Positions 1 through 7,573 of a stretch of DNA of 64,000 nt are shown here, piece by piece. Source of the DNA: Microvirga vignae (GTDB lineage: Bacteria > Pseudomonadota > Alphaproteobacteria > Rhizobiales > Beijerinckiaceae); contig NZ_LCYG01000056.1 of the NCBI RefSeq assembly GCF_001017175.1, positions 1-64,000 on the forward strand, given 5' to 3'. Below the pieces are notes generated by a model. That model did no database searches, was not told where the DNA came from, and saw nothing but the letters and a program-made list of their open reading frames with translations. Positions within the stretch are counted from its first letter, which is position 1, and each line of letters begins with the position of its first letter. The position numbers and the translations under genes are program-made.

Positions 1-1
1 C

Positions 2-307
2 AACTGGCGCACACCCACCGCTGGGGAGATCGGCCTGGCCGTCCTGATGGGCGCCTTCTCGACCATGGGCCACTGGCTCATCATCCTGGCCTACCGCAAG
101 GCCGCAGCGTCCACCATCGCCCCGTTCTCCTATGTCCAGCTCCTGTTCGCCGGGCTGCTCGGCTTCGCCATCTTCGGCACCGTCCCAGGGGCCATGACCC
201 TCGTCGGCGGGGTCGTCATCGCGGCGAGCGGCCTCTACACGGCCCACCGTGAGCACATGAGGGCCAGGGAGGCGAGGCTTGCTGCCGCCGGGATCCGCCG
301 CCCTTAG
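2..307 (+). CDS. EamA/DMT-family transporter, C-terminal part (cut by window edge)
   Basis: The reading frame is open from the first bases of the window, so only about the last 101 residues are present. It shows three hydrophobic segments: LAVLMGAFSTMGHWLIILAY, then one around YVQLLFAGLLGFAIFG, then one around LVGGVVIAASGLY, followed by a short basic cytoplasmic tail. This pattern, with a Pro-Phe-Ser-Tyr turn before the penultimate helix, is typical of the last helices of a drug/metabolite exporter EamA repeat. The substrate cannot be inferred. The true start lies outside the window. Confidence 0.75.
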   Translation, partial: NWRTPTAGEIGLAVLMGAFSTMGHWLIILAYRKAAASTIAPFSYVQLLFAGLLGFAIFGTVPGAMTLVGGVVIAASGLYTAHREHMRAREARLAAAGIRRP

Positions 308-767
308 ATTGCTGACAAGAATTCATCGGAGAGCTTGCTCGACGATGCGGCTTGGGAAGAAGAGGGCTTCGGAGGCGCTGTTGGGATCGGAGCGTCCGAG
401 GCTTTCCCGTCCGGGATTGCATCGCTCGCCGCGAGAAAAACAGGTCTACATTCTTGCACGATGCTCTCGCTCACTGGGTGAGGTAAGAGGAAGGCGCGCA
501 AAAAGCCCTCATCAATTAAATCCGCTGACATATAGATGATTGGCCAGGTCGCGGCCTGAGCGCTTCTGATCCGCTCCCCATAGGCTTGCGGACCGTGTGA
601 GTGACGGAACACGACAGCCCACCATGGGCAGGAACAATTGAGCGCTCTGTGTCCTCTCGGGTACAGACATTATCCCGCCAATCGAGCATAGGACGCTGGC
701 TGATTAGCGCTGCTGGCAGCAGCGAACTTCCATTGCCCGCACCAAGTTCATCCTGAAGGTATTTGCC
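308..767. other. intergenic stretch, no gene recognised
   Basis: About 460 bases between the transporter and the next small reading frame. Reading frames exist on both strands but none shows a recognisable family, a good ribosome binding site or neighbour-like composition. No repeat or insertion-sequence remnant was recognised. Confidence 0.4.
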
Positions 768-899
768 ATGCGTCAGACCGATGTCGCAGCCCATGATTTT
801 GATCTCATGCTGGGCGCCAAGCTCACCCAAGCAGCCATCCGCTTTGTCGCCTCGGTGGGAGCCTTGATTGGCGTGAGCCTCCTGCTGGCGTGCCTCTAA
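768..899 (+). CDS. small 43-residue protein with one hydrophobic segment
   Basis: ATG at 768 opens a 43-codon frame ending in TAA. The first half is polar (MRQTDVAAHDFDLMLGAKLT) and the second half is hydrophobic (around FVASVGALIGVSLLLACL), so the product would be a single-pass membrane peptide with its C-terminus at the membrane. GAAGG lies about 11 bases before the start and could serve as a ribosome binding site. I do not recognise a family. Small one-helix proteins of this kind are common in Methylobacteriaceae, but the call rests only on frame, start and hydrophobicity. Confidence 0.4.
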   Translation: MRQTDVAAHDFDLMLGAKLTQAAIRFVASVGALIGVSLLLACL

Positions 900-960
900 C
901 GGGGCATCTCCCGAGGTACGCGCCTATTAGCCAGCCAGACATCAGCGGGAAGCTGCTTTT

Positions 961-1023
961 TCTCTCATAGGTACGCTCTAAGTTCAGGGCCACGGCAAAA
1001 GCCCGTCAACAGCCTATGAGAGA
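961..1023 (+). promoter_or_regulatory. 11-base inverted repeat masking the ribosome binding site of the CYTH-like gene
   Basis: TCTCTCATAGG (961-971) and CCTATGAGAGA (1013-1023) are perfect reverse complements separated by 41 bases. The right arm runs into GAGAGGT, the best Shine-Dalgarno candidate for the GTG start at 1035. In the RNA the hairpin would occlude translation initiation. No U-tract follows, so a terminator is unlikely. A transposon terminal repeat is a weaker alternative. Confidence 0.45.
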
Positions 1024-1034
1024 GGTCACACCGC

Positions 1035-1733
1035 GTGCCTGCGCATCGCCTGTTCAGGATTGCTCCCTCGCTGGCTCGTCTGATCCAGAAGGAGAGGGGA
1101 GGCGAACGCGTGCTGGAGGGCTACTTCCCGGACCAGCCGCAGCACAGCACCTTCGTGCAGATCGAGGAGACCGGGAGCAGCCTGATCCTTGAGGCCGAGG
1201 GTGACGGAGCGTCCGAGGAACCGGCGGACCTCCCCCTGGCCCATGCGCAGGCCTTGCTCGCGGTCAGCCAGGGCCAGGCGGAGTATGTGCGAACCAGGCT
1301 CTCGATTGGCGCGCGCGAGATCCGGGCCCTTCATTTCGTCAAGCCTGGTCCCCTTGATCTGGTCGCAGTAGCCAGTGCGCCCGAGGACGGGCAGGACTTG
1401 CCTCCGCTGCCCTGGTTTGGCCCGGAGGTCAGCGCCGAGCCCGCCTACCAGCGCCGGCGTCTGGCTCTGGATGGTCGCCCAGACGCTCCTGAGGTTGAAC
1501 TCACGAACGCAGCACTCAACAGCTTGCTCGACCTTCTTGAGGATAGATTTACGACTTGGCCGCTGCCGGGGCAAGCGGTGGGGTCGGACGAACCAGGAGC
1601 CGATGCCTCTCCACCCTCGGAGGCTCCTGTATCCCAGCCGGCGACCGAGGCGGATCAGGAGGTCGATGACCTCGGCATCGAGGATGCAGTCATCCGCGAG
1701 CTGGCCCGCTCTCTGCAGCCGCGGCAACGCTGA
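1035..1733 (+). CDS. CYTH-like domain protein (degenerate), paralogue 1
   Basis: A 232-residue protein opened by GTG after GAGAGG. Residues 1-150 follow the CYTH (triphosphate tunnel metalloenzyme) layout: an N-terminal strand, GYF near residue 30, a Glu/Ala-rich middle, the RTRLSIG strand, a Pro-Leu-Asp-Leu-Val-Ala strand, then PLPWFGPEVSAEPAYQRRRL, which matches the family block P-W-x-G-x-E-V-T...Y-x-N..LA. The ExExK metal/triphosphate signature expected at the N-terminus is missing (PAHRLFRIAPSLA instead). The last 70 residues are acidic and low in complexity. A close paralogue lies at 9800-10519. Function is unknown; catalysis is doubtful without ExExK. Confidence 0.6.
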   Translation: MPAHRLFRIAPSLARLIQKERGGERVLEGYFPDQPQHSTFVQIEETGSSLILEAEGDGASEEPADLPLAHAQALLAVSQGQAEYVRTRLSIGAREIRALHFVKPGPLDLVAVASAPEDGQDLPPLPWFGPEVSAEPAYQRRRLALDGRPDAPEVELTNAALNSLLDLLEDRFTTWPLPGQAVGSDEPGADASPPSEAPVSQPATEADQEVDDLGIEDAVIRELARSLQPRQR

Positions 1734-1858
1734 TGGTAAGCCGACCAGGACCCTGAAGATTGGTAGGCGCTTCCAACGTCAAAAGTAGCCTCGCCTGGAA
1801 CAAAGTACCTATCGAGCACACCGCCACTTCTTAGGGCTTCGAGATCCCGCAATCTGCG

Positions 1859-2734
1859 CTAGGCCAGGTCTAAGCCCAGATCGAGGATAGGAGCGCTGTG
1901 CGTGATCCAGCCCGCAGAGATCAAATCGACGCCTGTTGCTGCGATCGCGGGCGCTGTTGCCGCCGTGATCCGGCCAGAGGCTTCCGTGATGGCTCGCTTG
2001 TCCACCCGCCTGACTGCCTCCGAGAGAGTGTCCGGGCCCATGTTGTCGAGAAGGATTACGTCGGCTCCAACCGCCAGCACCTCATCCAGCTGATCGAGGG
2101 TGTCCACCTCGATCTCGATCTTGACGAGATGGCCAACAGCGGCACGCGCTCGCTCCAGGGCTGGCCTGACACCTCCGGCGATGGCGATGTGGTTGTCCTT
2201 GATCAGAACGGCATCATCGAGTCCGAAGCGATGATTGGCTCCTCCTCCGGCCCGGACGGCATGCTTCTCAAGCGAGCGCAGCCCTGGTGTCGTCTTGCGC
2301 GTACAGACGATCCGGGCATGTCCATGGGGACGAACGGCGTCGACGAGAGCAGCCGTCGCCGTTGCAATGCCCGACATCCGGCAGACGAGGTTCAGGGCAA
2401 CGCGCTCCGCCGAGAGAATGCTCCGGGCCGGGCCTTCCACCCGGAGAACGGCCTCTCCTCGTTCAACACGACTGCCGTCGGGTCGGTCAACGGCTACCGC
2501 GACGGCAGGGTCGATCAAGTTGAATGCCAGAAGCGCCACATCCACGCCGGCGACGACGCCTGGCTCACGCGCCATAATGGCTCCACGCAGTCTGGCGCCT
2601 GTGGGAATGACGGCATCCGTCGTGATGTCTCCGGCCCGACCCAGATCCTCGAGCAACGCGGAGCGCACAATAGGCTCCACCAGCAGGCGCGGGAGCGGAG
2701 CCAAGACGTCGTGTGTGGCGACGATCGGTTTCAT
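1859..2734 (-). CDS. nadC: nicotinate-nucleotide pyrophosphorylase (carboxylating)
   Basis: Quinolinate phosphoribosyltransferase, the last step of the three-gene route to nicotinate mononucleotide from aspartate. The 291 residues show the family landmarks in order: LLEDLGRAGDITTDAVIP near the N-terminus, TRKTTPGLRSLEKHAV with the PRPP and quinolinate contacts around residue 145, GLDDAVLIKDNH, EIEVDTLDQLDEVLAVGADV and LLDNM. Length is normal. Its ATG overlaps the nadB stop by four bases (ATGA), so it is translationally coupled as the third gene of nadA-nadB-nadC. It should be controlled with the operon by the upstream NadQ region. Confidence 0.95.
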   Translation of the reverse strand: MKPIVATHDVLAPLPRLLVEPIVRSALLEDLGRAGDITTDAVIPTGARLRGAIMAREPGVVAGVDVALLAFNLIDPAVAVAVDRPDGSRVERGEAVLRVEGPARSILSAERVALNLVCRMSGIATATAALVDAVRPHGHARIVCTRKTTPGLRSLEKHAVRAGGGANHRFGLDDAVLIKDNHIAIAGGVRPALERARAAVGHLVKIEIEVDTLDQLDEVLAVGADVILLDNMGPDTLSEAVRRVDKRAITEASGRITAATAPAIAATGVDLISAGWITHSAPILDLGLDLA

Positions 2735-4332
2735 GCGACTCTCCTGACGGGTGCGGCTGTCTCGTTGTCGATCTCCGCTGCAATGCGCAGCGCCTGATCG
2801 AGGGTCATCTCGGTATGCTGTTCCGGCATCAGGTGAGGATGGTCCAGCCGCTGATGAGCGCCCCGGCTCTCGTTCCGACTATAAGCGGCTGTCGCGATCA
2901 TCAGGCTGACCAAGACAGCATCGCGCTCGCGTATCGAACGCGCCTCATGAGTCAGCGCACTGCAGTGGCGGACAGCCTGGTGCAATCCCGCCGCATCGCG
3001 AAGCACGCCAACCTGCCGATCCATGACAGACCGGATCTGCTGCAAACACAAGGACTGCTGATTACGAGAGTTGGATCGATGCCACGGGGCAAAGGAAGGA
3101 GAGGGGGGCTGGACCATCGACGGCCTGCTTTCCATTCCCCTGATGCCGTCGGCAATCCAGGCCGCATAGGCCAGTGCCTCAAGCAGAGAGTTGCTCGCCA
3201 GCCGGTTGGCCCCGTGCAGGCCGGTCGAAGCGACCTCGCCGCAGGCCCAGAGCCCTTCGACAGAGCTGCGGCTCTGATCATCCACCTTGATCCCGCCCAT
3301 GTGGTAATGAGCGGCAGGGCGCACGGGAACAGGATCGCGAATTGGGTCAATGCCGGCGGCCCGGCATAGCGCTGTCACACCCGGGAATTTGCTGGTGATG
3401 TGCTCACCAAGCACGTGTCGCGTATCAAGGAAGACGCGCTCACCCGCACAGATCTGGGCAAAGATCGCCCGTGCCACCACATCGCGGGGTGCAAGTTCCG
3501 CTCCGGGAACCGCTTGCATGAAGCGCTCACCGCGACTGTTGACGAGCATTGCACCTTCGCCGCGCAGGGCTTCGGTTGCCAGCGGCATCGGATCAAGACC
3601 AGCGGCAATGGCCGTGGGATGGAACTGAACGAATTCGAGATCGCGCAAGACAGCCCCTGCACGGGCTGCCAGCGCCAGTCCTCCTCCCTGTGCGGTCAGA
3701 GGGTTGGTGGTGTGTGCGTAAAGACCTCCGATCCCGCCTGTCGCCAAGACCACGGCCCGGCCGGGGATCAGGATGGGCTCCTCGCTGCCTTCAGATCCCC
3801 ATGGCGCGCAGAATGCACCTGCCGCCGCGCCATTGGCGTCCAGCGCCAGATCAGTGACGCGATGGTTCTCCATGATCTGAATTGAGGGAGTTTTCCTGAC
3901 GGCGTGGATGAGTGCCTCCAGAACACTTCTGCCGGTTCGGTCACCCTGTGCATGAACGATCCGACGGCGCGAGTGCGCGGCTTCCAATCCCAGGATCAGC
4001 CCATCACCAGATGCTGTCCGATCAAAGGAGGCGCCTTGAGCAACCAGCCATTCGATGCAGGAGGGAGCGGCTCTTGCAACACGCGCCGCGACATCGGGAT
4101 TGCTGAGACCAGCACCCGCCTGAAGGGTGTCGGTCGCGTGCAGGGCAGGATCGTCATCGGCTCCCAGGGCGGCCGCGATCCCGCCCTGCGCCAGAGGCGT
4201 GGAGGCTTGCTGTCCGAGAGGCGAGGCCACAAGCAGGGTCACGGGCAGCGGCGCCAAGTGCAGGGCTGTTGCCAGCCCCGCGATGCCGCCGCCGACGACC
4301 ACGATACGATCGTGCGGATTGGCTGTTGTCAT
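2731..4332 (-). CDS. nadB: L-aspartate oxidase
   Basis: FAD enzyme that oxidises L-aspartate to iminosuccinate for quinolinate synthesis. In 533 residues it has the N-terminal dinucleotide motif VVVGGGIAGLATALHL, the STPLAQGGIAAAL segment, HPTAIAAG, RGEGAMLVN and the late FAD-binding block CGEVASTGLHGANRLASNSL. The C-terminal helical domain (residues about 400-533) carries the usual conserved Arg and ends with a basic tail. It starts nine bases after the nadA stop and overlaps nadC by four bases. Soluble, cytoplasmic, expected to pass unstable iminosuccinate to NadA. Confidence 0.95.
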   Translation of the reverse strand: MTTANPHDRIVVVGGGIAGLATALHLAPLPVTLLVASPLGQQASTPLAQGGIAAALGADDDPALHATDTLQAGAGLSNPDVAARVARAAPSCIEWLVAQGASFDRTASGDGLILGLEAAHSRRRIVHAQGDRTGRSVLEALIHAVRKTPSIQIMENHRVTDLALDANGAAAGAFCAPWGSEGSEEPILIPGRAVVLATGGIGGLYAHTTNPLTAQGGGLALAARAGAVLRDLEFVQFHPTAIAAGLDPMPLATEALRGEGAMLVNSRGERFMQAVPGAELAPRDVVARAIFAQICAGERVFLDTRHVLGEHITSKFPGVTALCRAAGIDPIRDPVPVRPAAHYHMGGIKVDDQSRSSVEGLWACGEVASTGLHGANRLASNSLLEALAYAAWIADGIRGMESRPSMVQPPSPSFAPWHRSNSRNQQSLCLQQIRSVMDRQVGVLRDAAGLHQAVRHCSALTHEARSIRERDAVLVSLMIATAAYSRNESRGAHQRLDHPHLMPEQHTEMTLDQALRIAAEIDNETAAPVRRVA

Positions 4333-4341
4333 GGTCAGGCC

Positions 4342-5340
4342 TCAGCGAACTGCGAGCATGCGTTCAACCGCCAGCCGCGCCCGCTCAGCCACCGTCGGAT
4401 CGATCGTGACCTCGTGCTGGCGCTGCTCCAAGGCTCGGCGGATCTTGGGCAGGGTGATCCGCTTCATGTGCGGGCAGAGATTGCACGGCCGCACGAACTC
4501 GACCTCTGGATAAAGTGCCGCCACATTGTCGCTCATCGAGCACTCGGTCACGAGGGCAACACGCGCCGGGCGCTGCTTGCCCACGAAGTCGGCCATGCCC
4601 GCCGTCGATCCGGCAAAGTCCGCTTCCGCCACCACCTCCGGAGGCGCCTCTGGGTGAGCCAACACCACCACGTCCGGGTAGCTCTCGCGCACCGCGCGGA
4701 TGTCGTCGGCGGTGAAGCGCTCATGGACCTCGCAGTGACCGGCCCAAGTGATGATCTCAATCCCCGGTACCTGCGCCGCTGTGTTCTGCGCCAGGAACTC
4801 ATCCGGCAGCATGATCACGCGGTCGACCCCGAGGGATTCAATGACCTTCTTGGCATTGCCCGAGGTGCAGCAGATGTCCGACTCGGCCTTCACGGCGGCT
4901 GACGTGTTCACATAGGTGACCACAGGTACGTCCGGGTAGCGCGCCCGCAACTGGCGCACGTCCTCTGCAGTGATGGATTCGGCAAGCGAGCAGCCTGCCT
5001 CAGCATCCGGAATGAGCACTGTCTTGTCCGGATTGAGCAGTTTGGCGGTCTCCGCCATGAAATGCACACCCGCGAGCACGATCACGTCAGCATCCGTATT
5101 CACAGCTTCACGGGCCAGGGCCAGGCTGTCGCCAACAATGTCGGCTACCGTGTGAAAGATCTCGGGCGTCTGGTAGTTGTGGGCCAGAATGACCGCCTTG
5201 TGCTCGCGCTTGAGGGCAAGGATCGCCTCGATGTCATTTGCGTAGACCGGCCACTCCATGGCCGGTACGTGGTGCCTGACACGGGCGTAGAGATCGGGCA
5301 AGGGCAGGGACGTGGACACCATTGAAGCAGCACCGGACAT
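4342..5340 (-). CDS. nadA: quinolinate synthase A
   Basis: Iron-sulfur enzyme condensing iminosuccinate with dihydroxyacetone phosphate to quinolinate. The 332 residues contain [20 protein letters not shown] near residue 54 and three cysteine motifs expected to hold the 4Fe-4S cluster: [16 protein letters not shown] and [27 protein letters not shown] and AHPEAPPEV are also typical. First gene of the nadABC operon. The ATG at 5340 follows an AGGAGG-like purine run (GGAGGCTGCT on the minus strand). The 160 bases upstream hold three dyads that should be the NadQ operator. Confidence 0.95.
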   Translation of the reverse strand: MSGAASMVSTSLPLPDLYARVRHHVPAMEWPVYANDIEAILALKREHKAVILAHNYQTPEIFHTVADIVGDSLALAREAVNTDADVIVLAGVHFMAETAKLLNPDKTVLIPDAEAGCSLAESITAEDVRQLRARYPDVPVVTYVNTSAAVKAESDICCTSGNAKKVIESLGVDRVIMLPDEFLAQNTAAQVPGIEIITWAGHCEVHERFTADDIRAVRESYPDVVVLAHPEAPPEVVAEADFAGSTAGMADFVGKQRPARVALVTECSMSDNVAALYPEVEFVRPCNLCPHMKRITLPKIRRALEQRQHEVTIDPTVAERARLAVERMLAVR

Positions 5341-5350
5341 AGCAGCCTCC

Positions 5351-5465
5351 TATGCTCATAGAGAGCATTAGTGAGTCATATGTATGCTCATCATGAGTAT
5401 TAGAAGAGCACGATAAAGCCGGCTGCATAGCCGGCATACAGCTTATGCTAGACGCGAGCATAAGC
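5351..5465. promoter_or_regulatory. three dyads with TATGCTC half-sites between nadA and nadQ (putative NadQ operators)
   Basis: Dyad 1 at 5351-5369 is TATGCTC, five bases, GAGCATT. Dyad 2 at 5383-5402 is TATGCTCAT followed directly by CATGAGTATTA, imperfect. Dyad 3 at 5441-5465 is a perfect nine-base repeat, GCTTATGCT, seven bases, AGCATAAGC. The common half-site is TATGCTC. They fill the divergent promoter region between nadA and the NadQ-type regulator, which is where an autoregulated repressor of nadABC would bind. A separate GCCGGC-TGCATA-GCCGGC hairpin lies at 5418-5435. Assignment to NadQ is inference from position and repetition. Confidence 0.6.
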
Positions 5466-5498
5466 ACGCGTCAACCCACCATGTGCTTTAACAGTGGC

Positions 5499-6485
5499 TC
5501 ACCGTAAGCGAGGCAGTCGGACGCCAGGAGCGGGCCGTTCGATCAGAACCTCGCGCCGGAAGCGCACGAGACGGGCAGGGCGTCCACCCGTTTCGGTTGT
5601 GATCTCGCCCGTTTCCTCGACCAAGCCCTGCATCTCGACGAGGCGACGAAAATTCTGCTTGTGGAGGCGCACGCCCGACAGGGCCTCGACCGTCCGTTGG
5701 AGGTCCAGCAGCGTGAAGGACGCAGGCATCAGCTCGAAAATGACCGGCCGGTATTTGATCTTGCCGCGCAGGCGTCCGATGGCCGTAGCCAGGATCCGCC
5801 TGTGGTCCAGCGCCATCGGCTGACCGGGTGCGAGCCGTACCTTGGAGGAGACCGGCTTCTGTGCGTCCCGGAGGGCCTCGGAAACGAGACCCGCCTCGTA
5901 GAGCAGCTCATAACGCTCCAGCACCCGCTCATCGGTCCAAGTGCCGGATTCGAACCCGAACGTGAGTTCGATGCGCTCCTCGCGGAACTGCCTCAAGGTT
6001 TTGCCGCCCGCCCGTGCCCACGCCTTCAAGGCGGGTTCGATGACCCCAAGCGCCTTGGGCCGGCCGTTCCGCCAGTCCTCCCACGGCAGATAGCCATACC
6101 AGTTCTGCCAGGCAGCATGCGCCAGTCCGGCGGGGCGCGCCTCGCGCACAAGGGCGAGATAGGCGATCGACAGGGCATGCCCGCCGCCCTGGATATCCGC
6201 TTCGGCTCGGTCGCGGTCCCCAAACGTGTAGAGCTGCTCGACATAGCCCAGGGTCAGCTGGGTCTGTTCGGCCACCCACGTGCGCAGTCCCGCCTCCAGC
6301 GTCCGGTGCTCGGACCGCAAGGGGCCAGACGGCAAGCCGTCAAGCTGATGAGGCTGACCCCGGACCGTGAGGACCCGTGGCTCGTCGGGCGTGGCGGCCA
6401 TGATGACAGCGCTGAGATCGACGGTCGGGGCCGCATGATGCTGCACGCGAGCCTTTGGTCGCCGAGCGGAAGAGGAAGACACCAT
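5499..6485 (-). CDS. nadQ: NadQ/NrtR-type transcriptional regulator of NAD synthesis
   Basis: A 328-residue protein divergent from nadABC. The N-terminal part (residues about 22-110, VDLSAVIMAATPDEPRVLTV, then LGYVEQLYTFGDRDR) has the Nudix-like fold layout of NrtR sensors. The C-terminal third (FELMPASFTLLDLQRTVEAL, then LHKQNFRRLVEMQGLVEETG, ending with ARLVRFRRE) is the NrtR-type winged helix. The long middle insertion and the linkage to nadABC fit the alphaproteobacterial NadQ group (COG4111) rather than classical NrtR. It is expected to repress nadABC in response to an NAD metabolite. Start at 6485 is the first ATG of the conserved frame; its ribosome binding site is weak. Confidence 0.8.
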   Translation of the reverse strand: MVSSSSARRPKARVQHHAAPTVDLSAVIMAATPDEPRVLTVRGQPHQLDGLPSGPLRSEHRTLEAGLRTWVAEQTQLTLGYVEQLYTFGDRDRAEADIQGGGHALSIAYLALVREARPAGLAHAAWQNWYGYLPWEDWRNGRPKALGVIEPALKAWARAGGKTLRQFREERIELTFGFESGTWTDERVLERYELLYEAGLVSEALRDAQKPVSSKVRLAPGQPMALDHRRILATAIGRLRGKIKYRPVIFELMPASFTLLDLQRTVEALSGVRLHKQNFRRLVEMQGLVEETGEITTETGGRPARLVRFRREVLIERPAPGVRLPRLR

Positions 6486-6630
6486 GGGTACTCAGAAGCG
6501 CACAAGATACGAGAGGGCCACGATAGGTCGCTTGGCTCCCTCGGTCGAGACGAACTTTGGATGTGGGCAGAGGCACGACCTTCAGGCACCCTGGGTGCAC
6601 AGGGACCAACCGGGGGACGGTCTCTTGAGA

Positions 6631-6957
6631 TCAGAGGTGATCGGGTGAAAGGGAAGCCAGCCCTCGGCGGATCAGGACGCGGGGCGTTCTGCGCTCGACC
6701 ACGACCGGCTGCCGGCCCGGCGTAAACCGAGCCTGGGCTGACGGGCGGCTGGGGAGACGGGGCCTGCCGGGTGCCGCCTTCAGGATCGCCATTCTAACAT
6801 CCGCCTCCGGCAATCCCATCAGCCTTGCGGCAATCTCTGCCTGGCCATCGACGTCATCGGTCAGCCCCTGCGCGGCATAGATCGCCTCCTCCAAGGTAGG
6901 CGGTTCGAAGCGGAGCGGGATCCGGACGCCGGATTGCCTCTTCTTGGGTGATGGCAT
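6631..6957 (-). CDS. hypothetical protein, 108 residues
   Basis: I do not recognise a characterised family. The middle (PTLEEAIYAAQGLTDDVDGQ, then AEIAARLMGLPEADVRMAIL) is a compact helical segment resembling a small DNA- or protein-binding module; the rest is Arg- and Pro-rich, with many basic residues at the C-terminus. Codon usage matches the neighbours. Located 145 bases upstream of nadQ in the same direction, so cotranscription is possible but not shown. Confidence 0.5.
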   Translation of the reverse strand: MPSPKKRQSGVRIPLRFEPPTLEEAIYAAQGLTDDVDGQAEIAARLMGLPEADVRMAILKAAPGRPRLPSRPSAQARFTPGRQPVVVERRTPRVLIRRGLASLSPDHL

Positions 6958-7023
6958 CGATGTCGGTTCTAACAGGACGAGTCAGATCTTTGCACAATCG
7001 GACGGCTCATGCTCGATAGCGAA

Positions 7024-7044
7024 CGCCCGCCGTTCCGGCGGGCG
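7024..7044 (-). terminator. GC-rich hairpin downstream of the DUF1127 gene
   Basis: CGCCCGCC (7024-7031), loop GTTCC, GGCGGGCG (7037-7044): a perfect eight-base stem 28 bases beyond the stop of the minus-strand DUF1127 gene. No clear U-run follows, so it is a probable rather than certain intrinsic terminator. Confidence 0.5.
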
Positions 7045-7072
7045 AGAGCCTGATCCGGAGCCGGGCGGCTGC

Positions 7073-7228
7073 TTACGCGAAGGTGGCCTTGCGGGCCACA
7101 GCGGTGATCTCAAAGCGGGACACACCCAGATCGGCCAACTCGCGGTCGGAGAGCTCCGACAATTCGCTGACGGTCTGACGGTAGAGCTTGTAGGCGCGGA
7201 TCTTCGACAGGATGTAGGTAACGAACAT
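7073..7228 (-). CDS. DUF1127 small protein (YjiS-like)
   Basis: A 51-residue protein whose core YRQTVSELSELSDRELADLG, then VSRFEITAVARKA, is the DUF1127 signature. Members are small Arg-rich alphaproteobacterial proteins; some are linked to phosphate or polyamine metabolism and RNA binding. I chose the internal ATG at 7228 (MFVTYILSKIRAYKLYRQ) because the family starts just before the KIRxYxxYR helix and a GGGG run lies upstream. An ATG at 7258 would add ten residues. Monocistronic, with a hairpin behind it. Confidence 0.8.
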   Translation of the reverse strand: MFVTYILSKIRAYKLYRQTVSELSELSDRELADLGVSRFEITAVARKATFA

Positions 7229-7258
7229 GGAAAGCCCCAGCAGTTGGCCGATCACCAT

Positions 7259-7573
7259 GACCAGCGATCGTTGCTCTTGTTGCGATGCAGCATATAAAGA
7301 TGCGCGAGCGGCCTGAGGAGCGGAAATTATAGAAGGCAGTTATGCTTTAGTAGCATGACGCCATCGTGATGCTGAACCGTATGGTGTAGGCGCAGACCAA
7401 CTCGCGCATGGCCAGCCCGCCTCTGATCTCCCGTTCCAGTTCAAGTGCTCTCGGTGCATTGCTCTTGTATTGTGATCCGCTCAGCTTAACGGGCGATAGA
7501 CGCTCTTGAGCTGGCCTGCACACTTGGTGGATAAGGCGCAGGACGGCTTCCACGGCACAGGAGCGTATCAGAC
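7259..7573. other. intergenic stretch, no gene recognised
   Basis: About 315 bases between the DUF1127 gene and ilvA. It presumably holds both divergent promoters. A 68-codon minus-strand frame at 7347-7553 has no family match and no convincing start. Confidence 0.4.

Noticed and set aside
3904..4902. 332-codon plus-strand frame opposite nadB and nadA
   Set aside because: Antisense to two certain genes; composition is an artefact of their codon usage.
7347..7553. 68-codon minus-strand frame upstream of ilvA
   Set aside because: No start signal, no family and poor composition.
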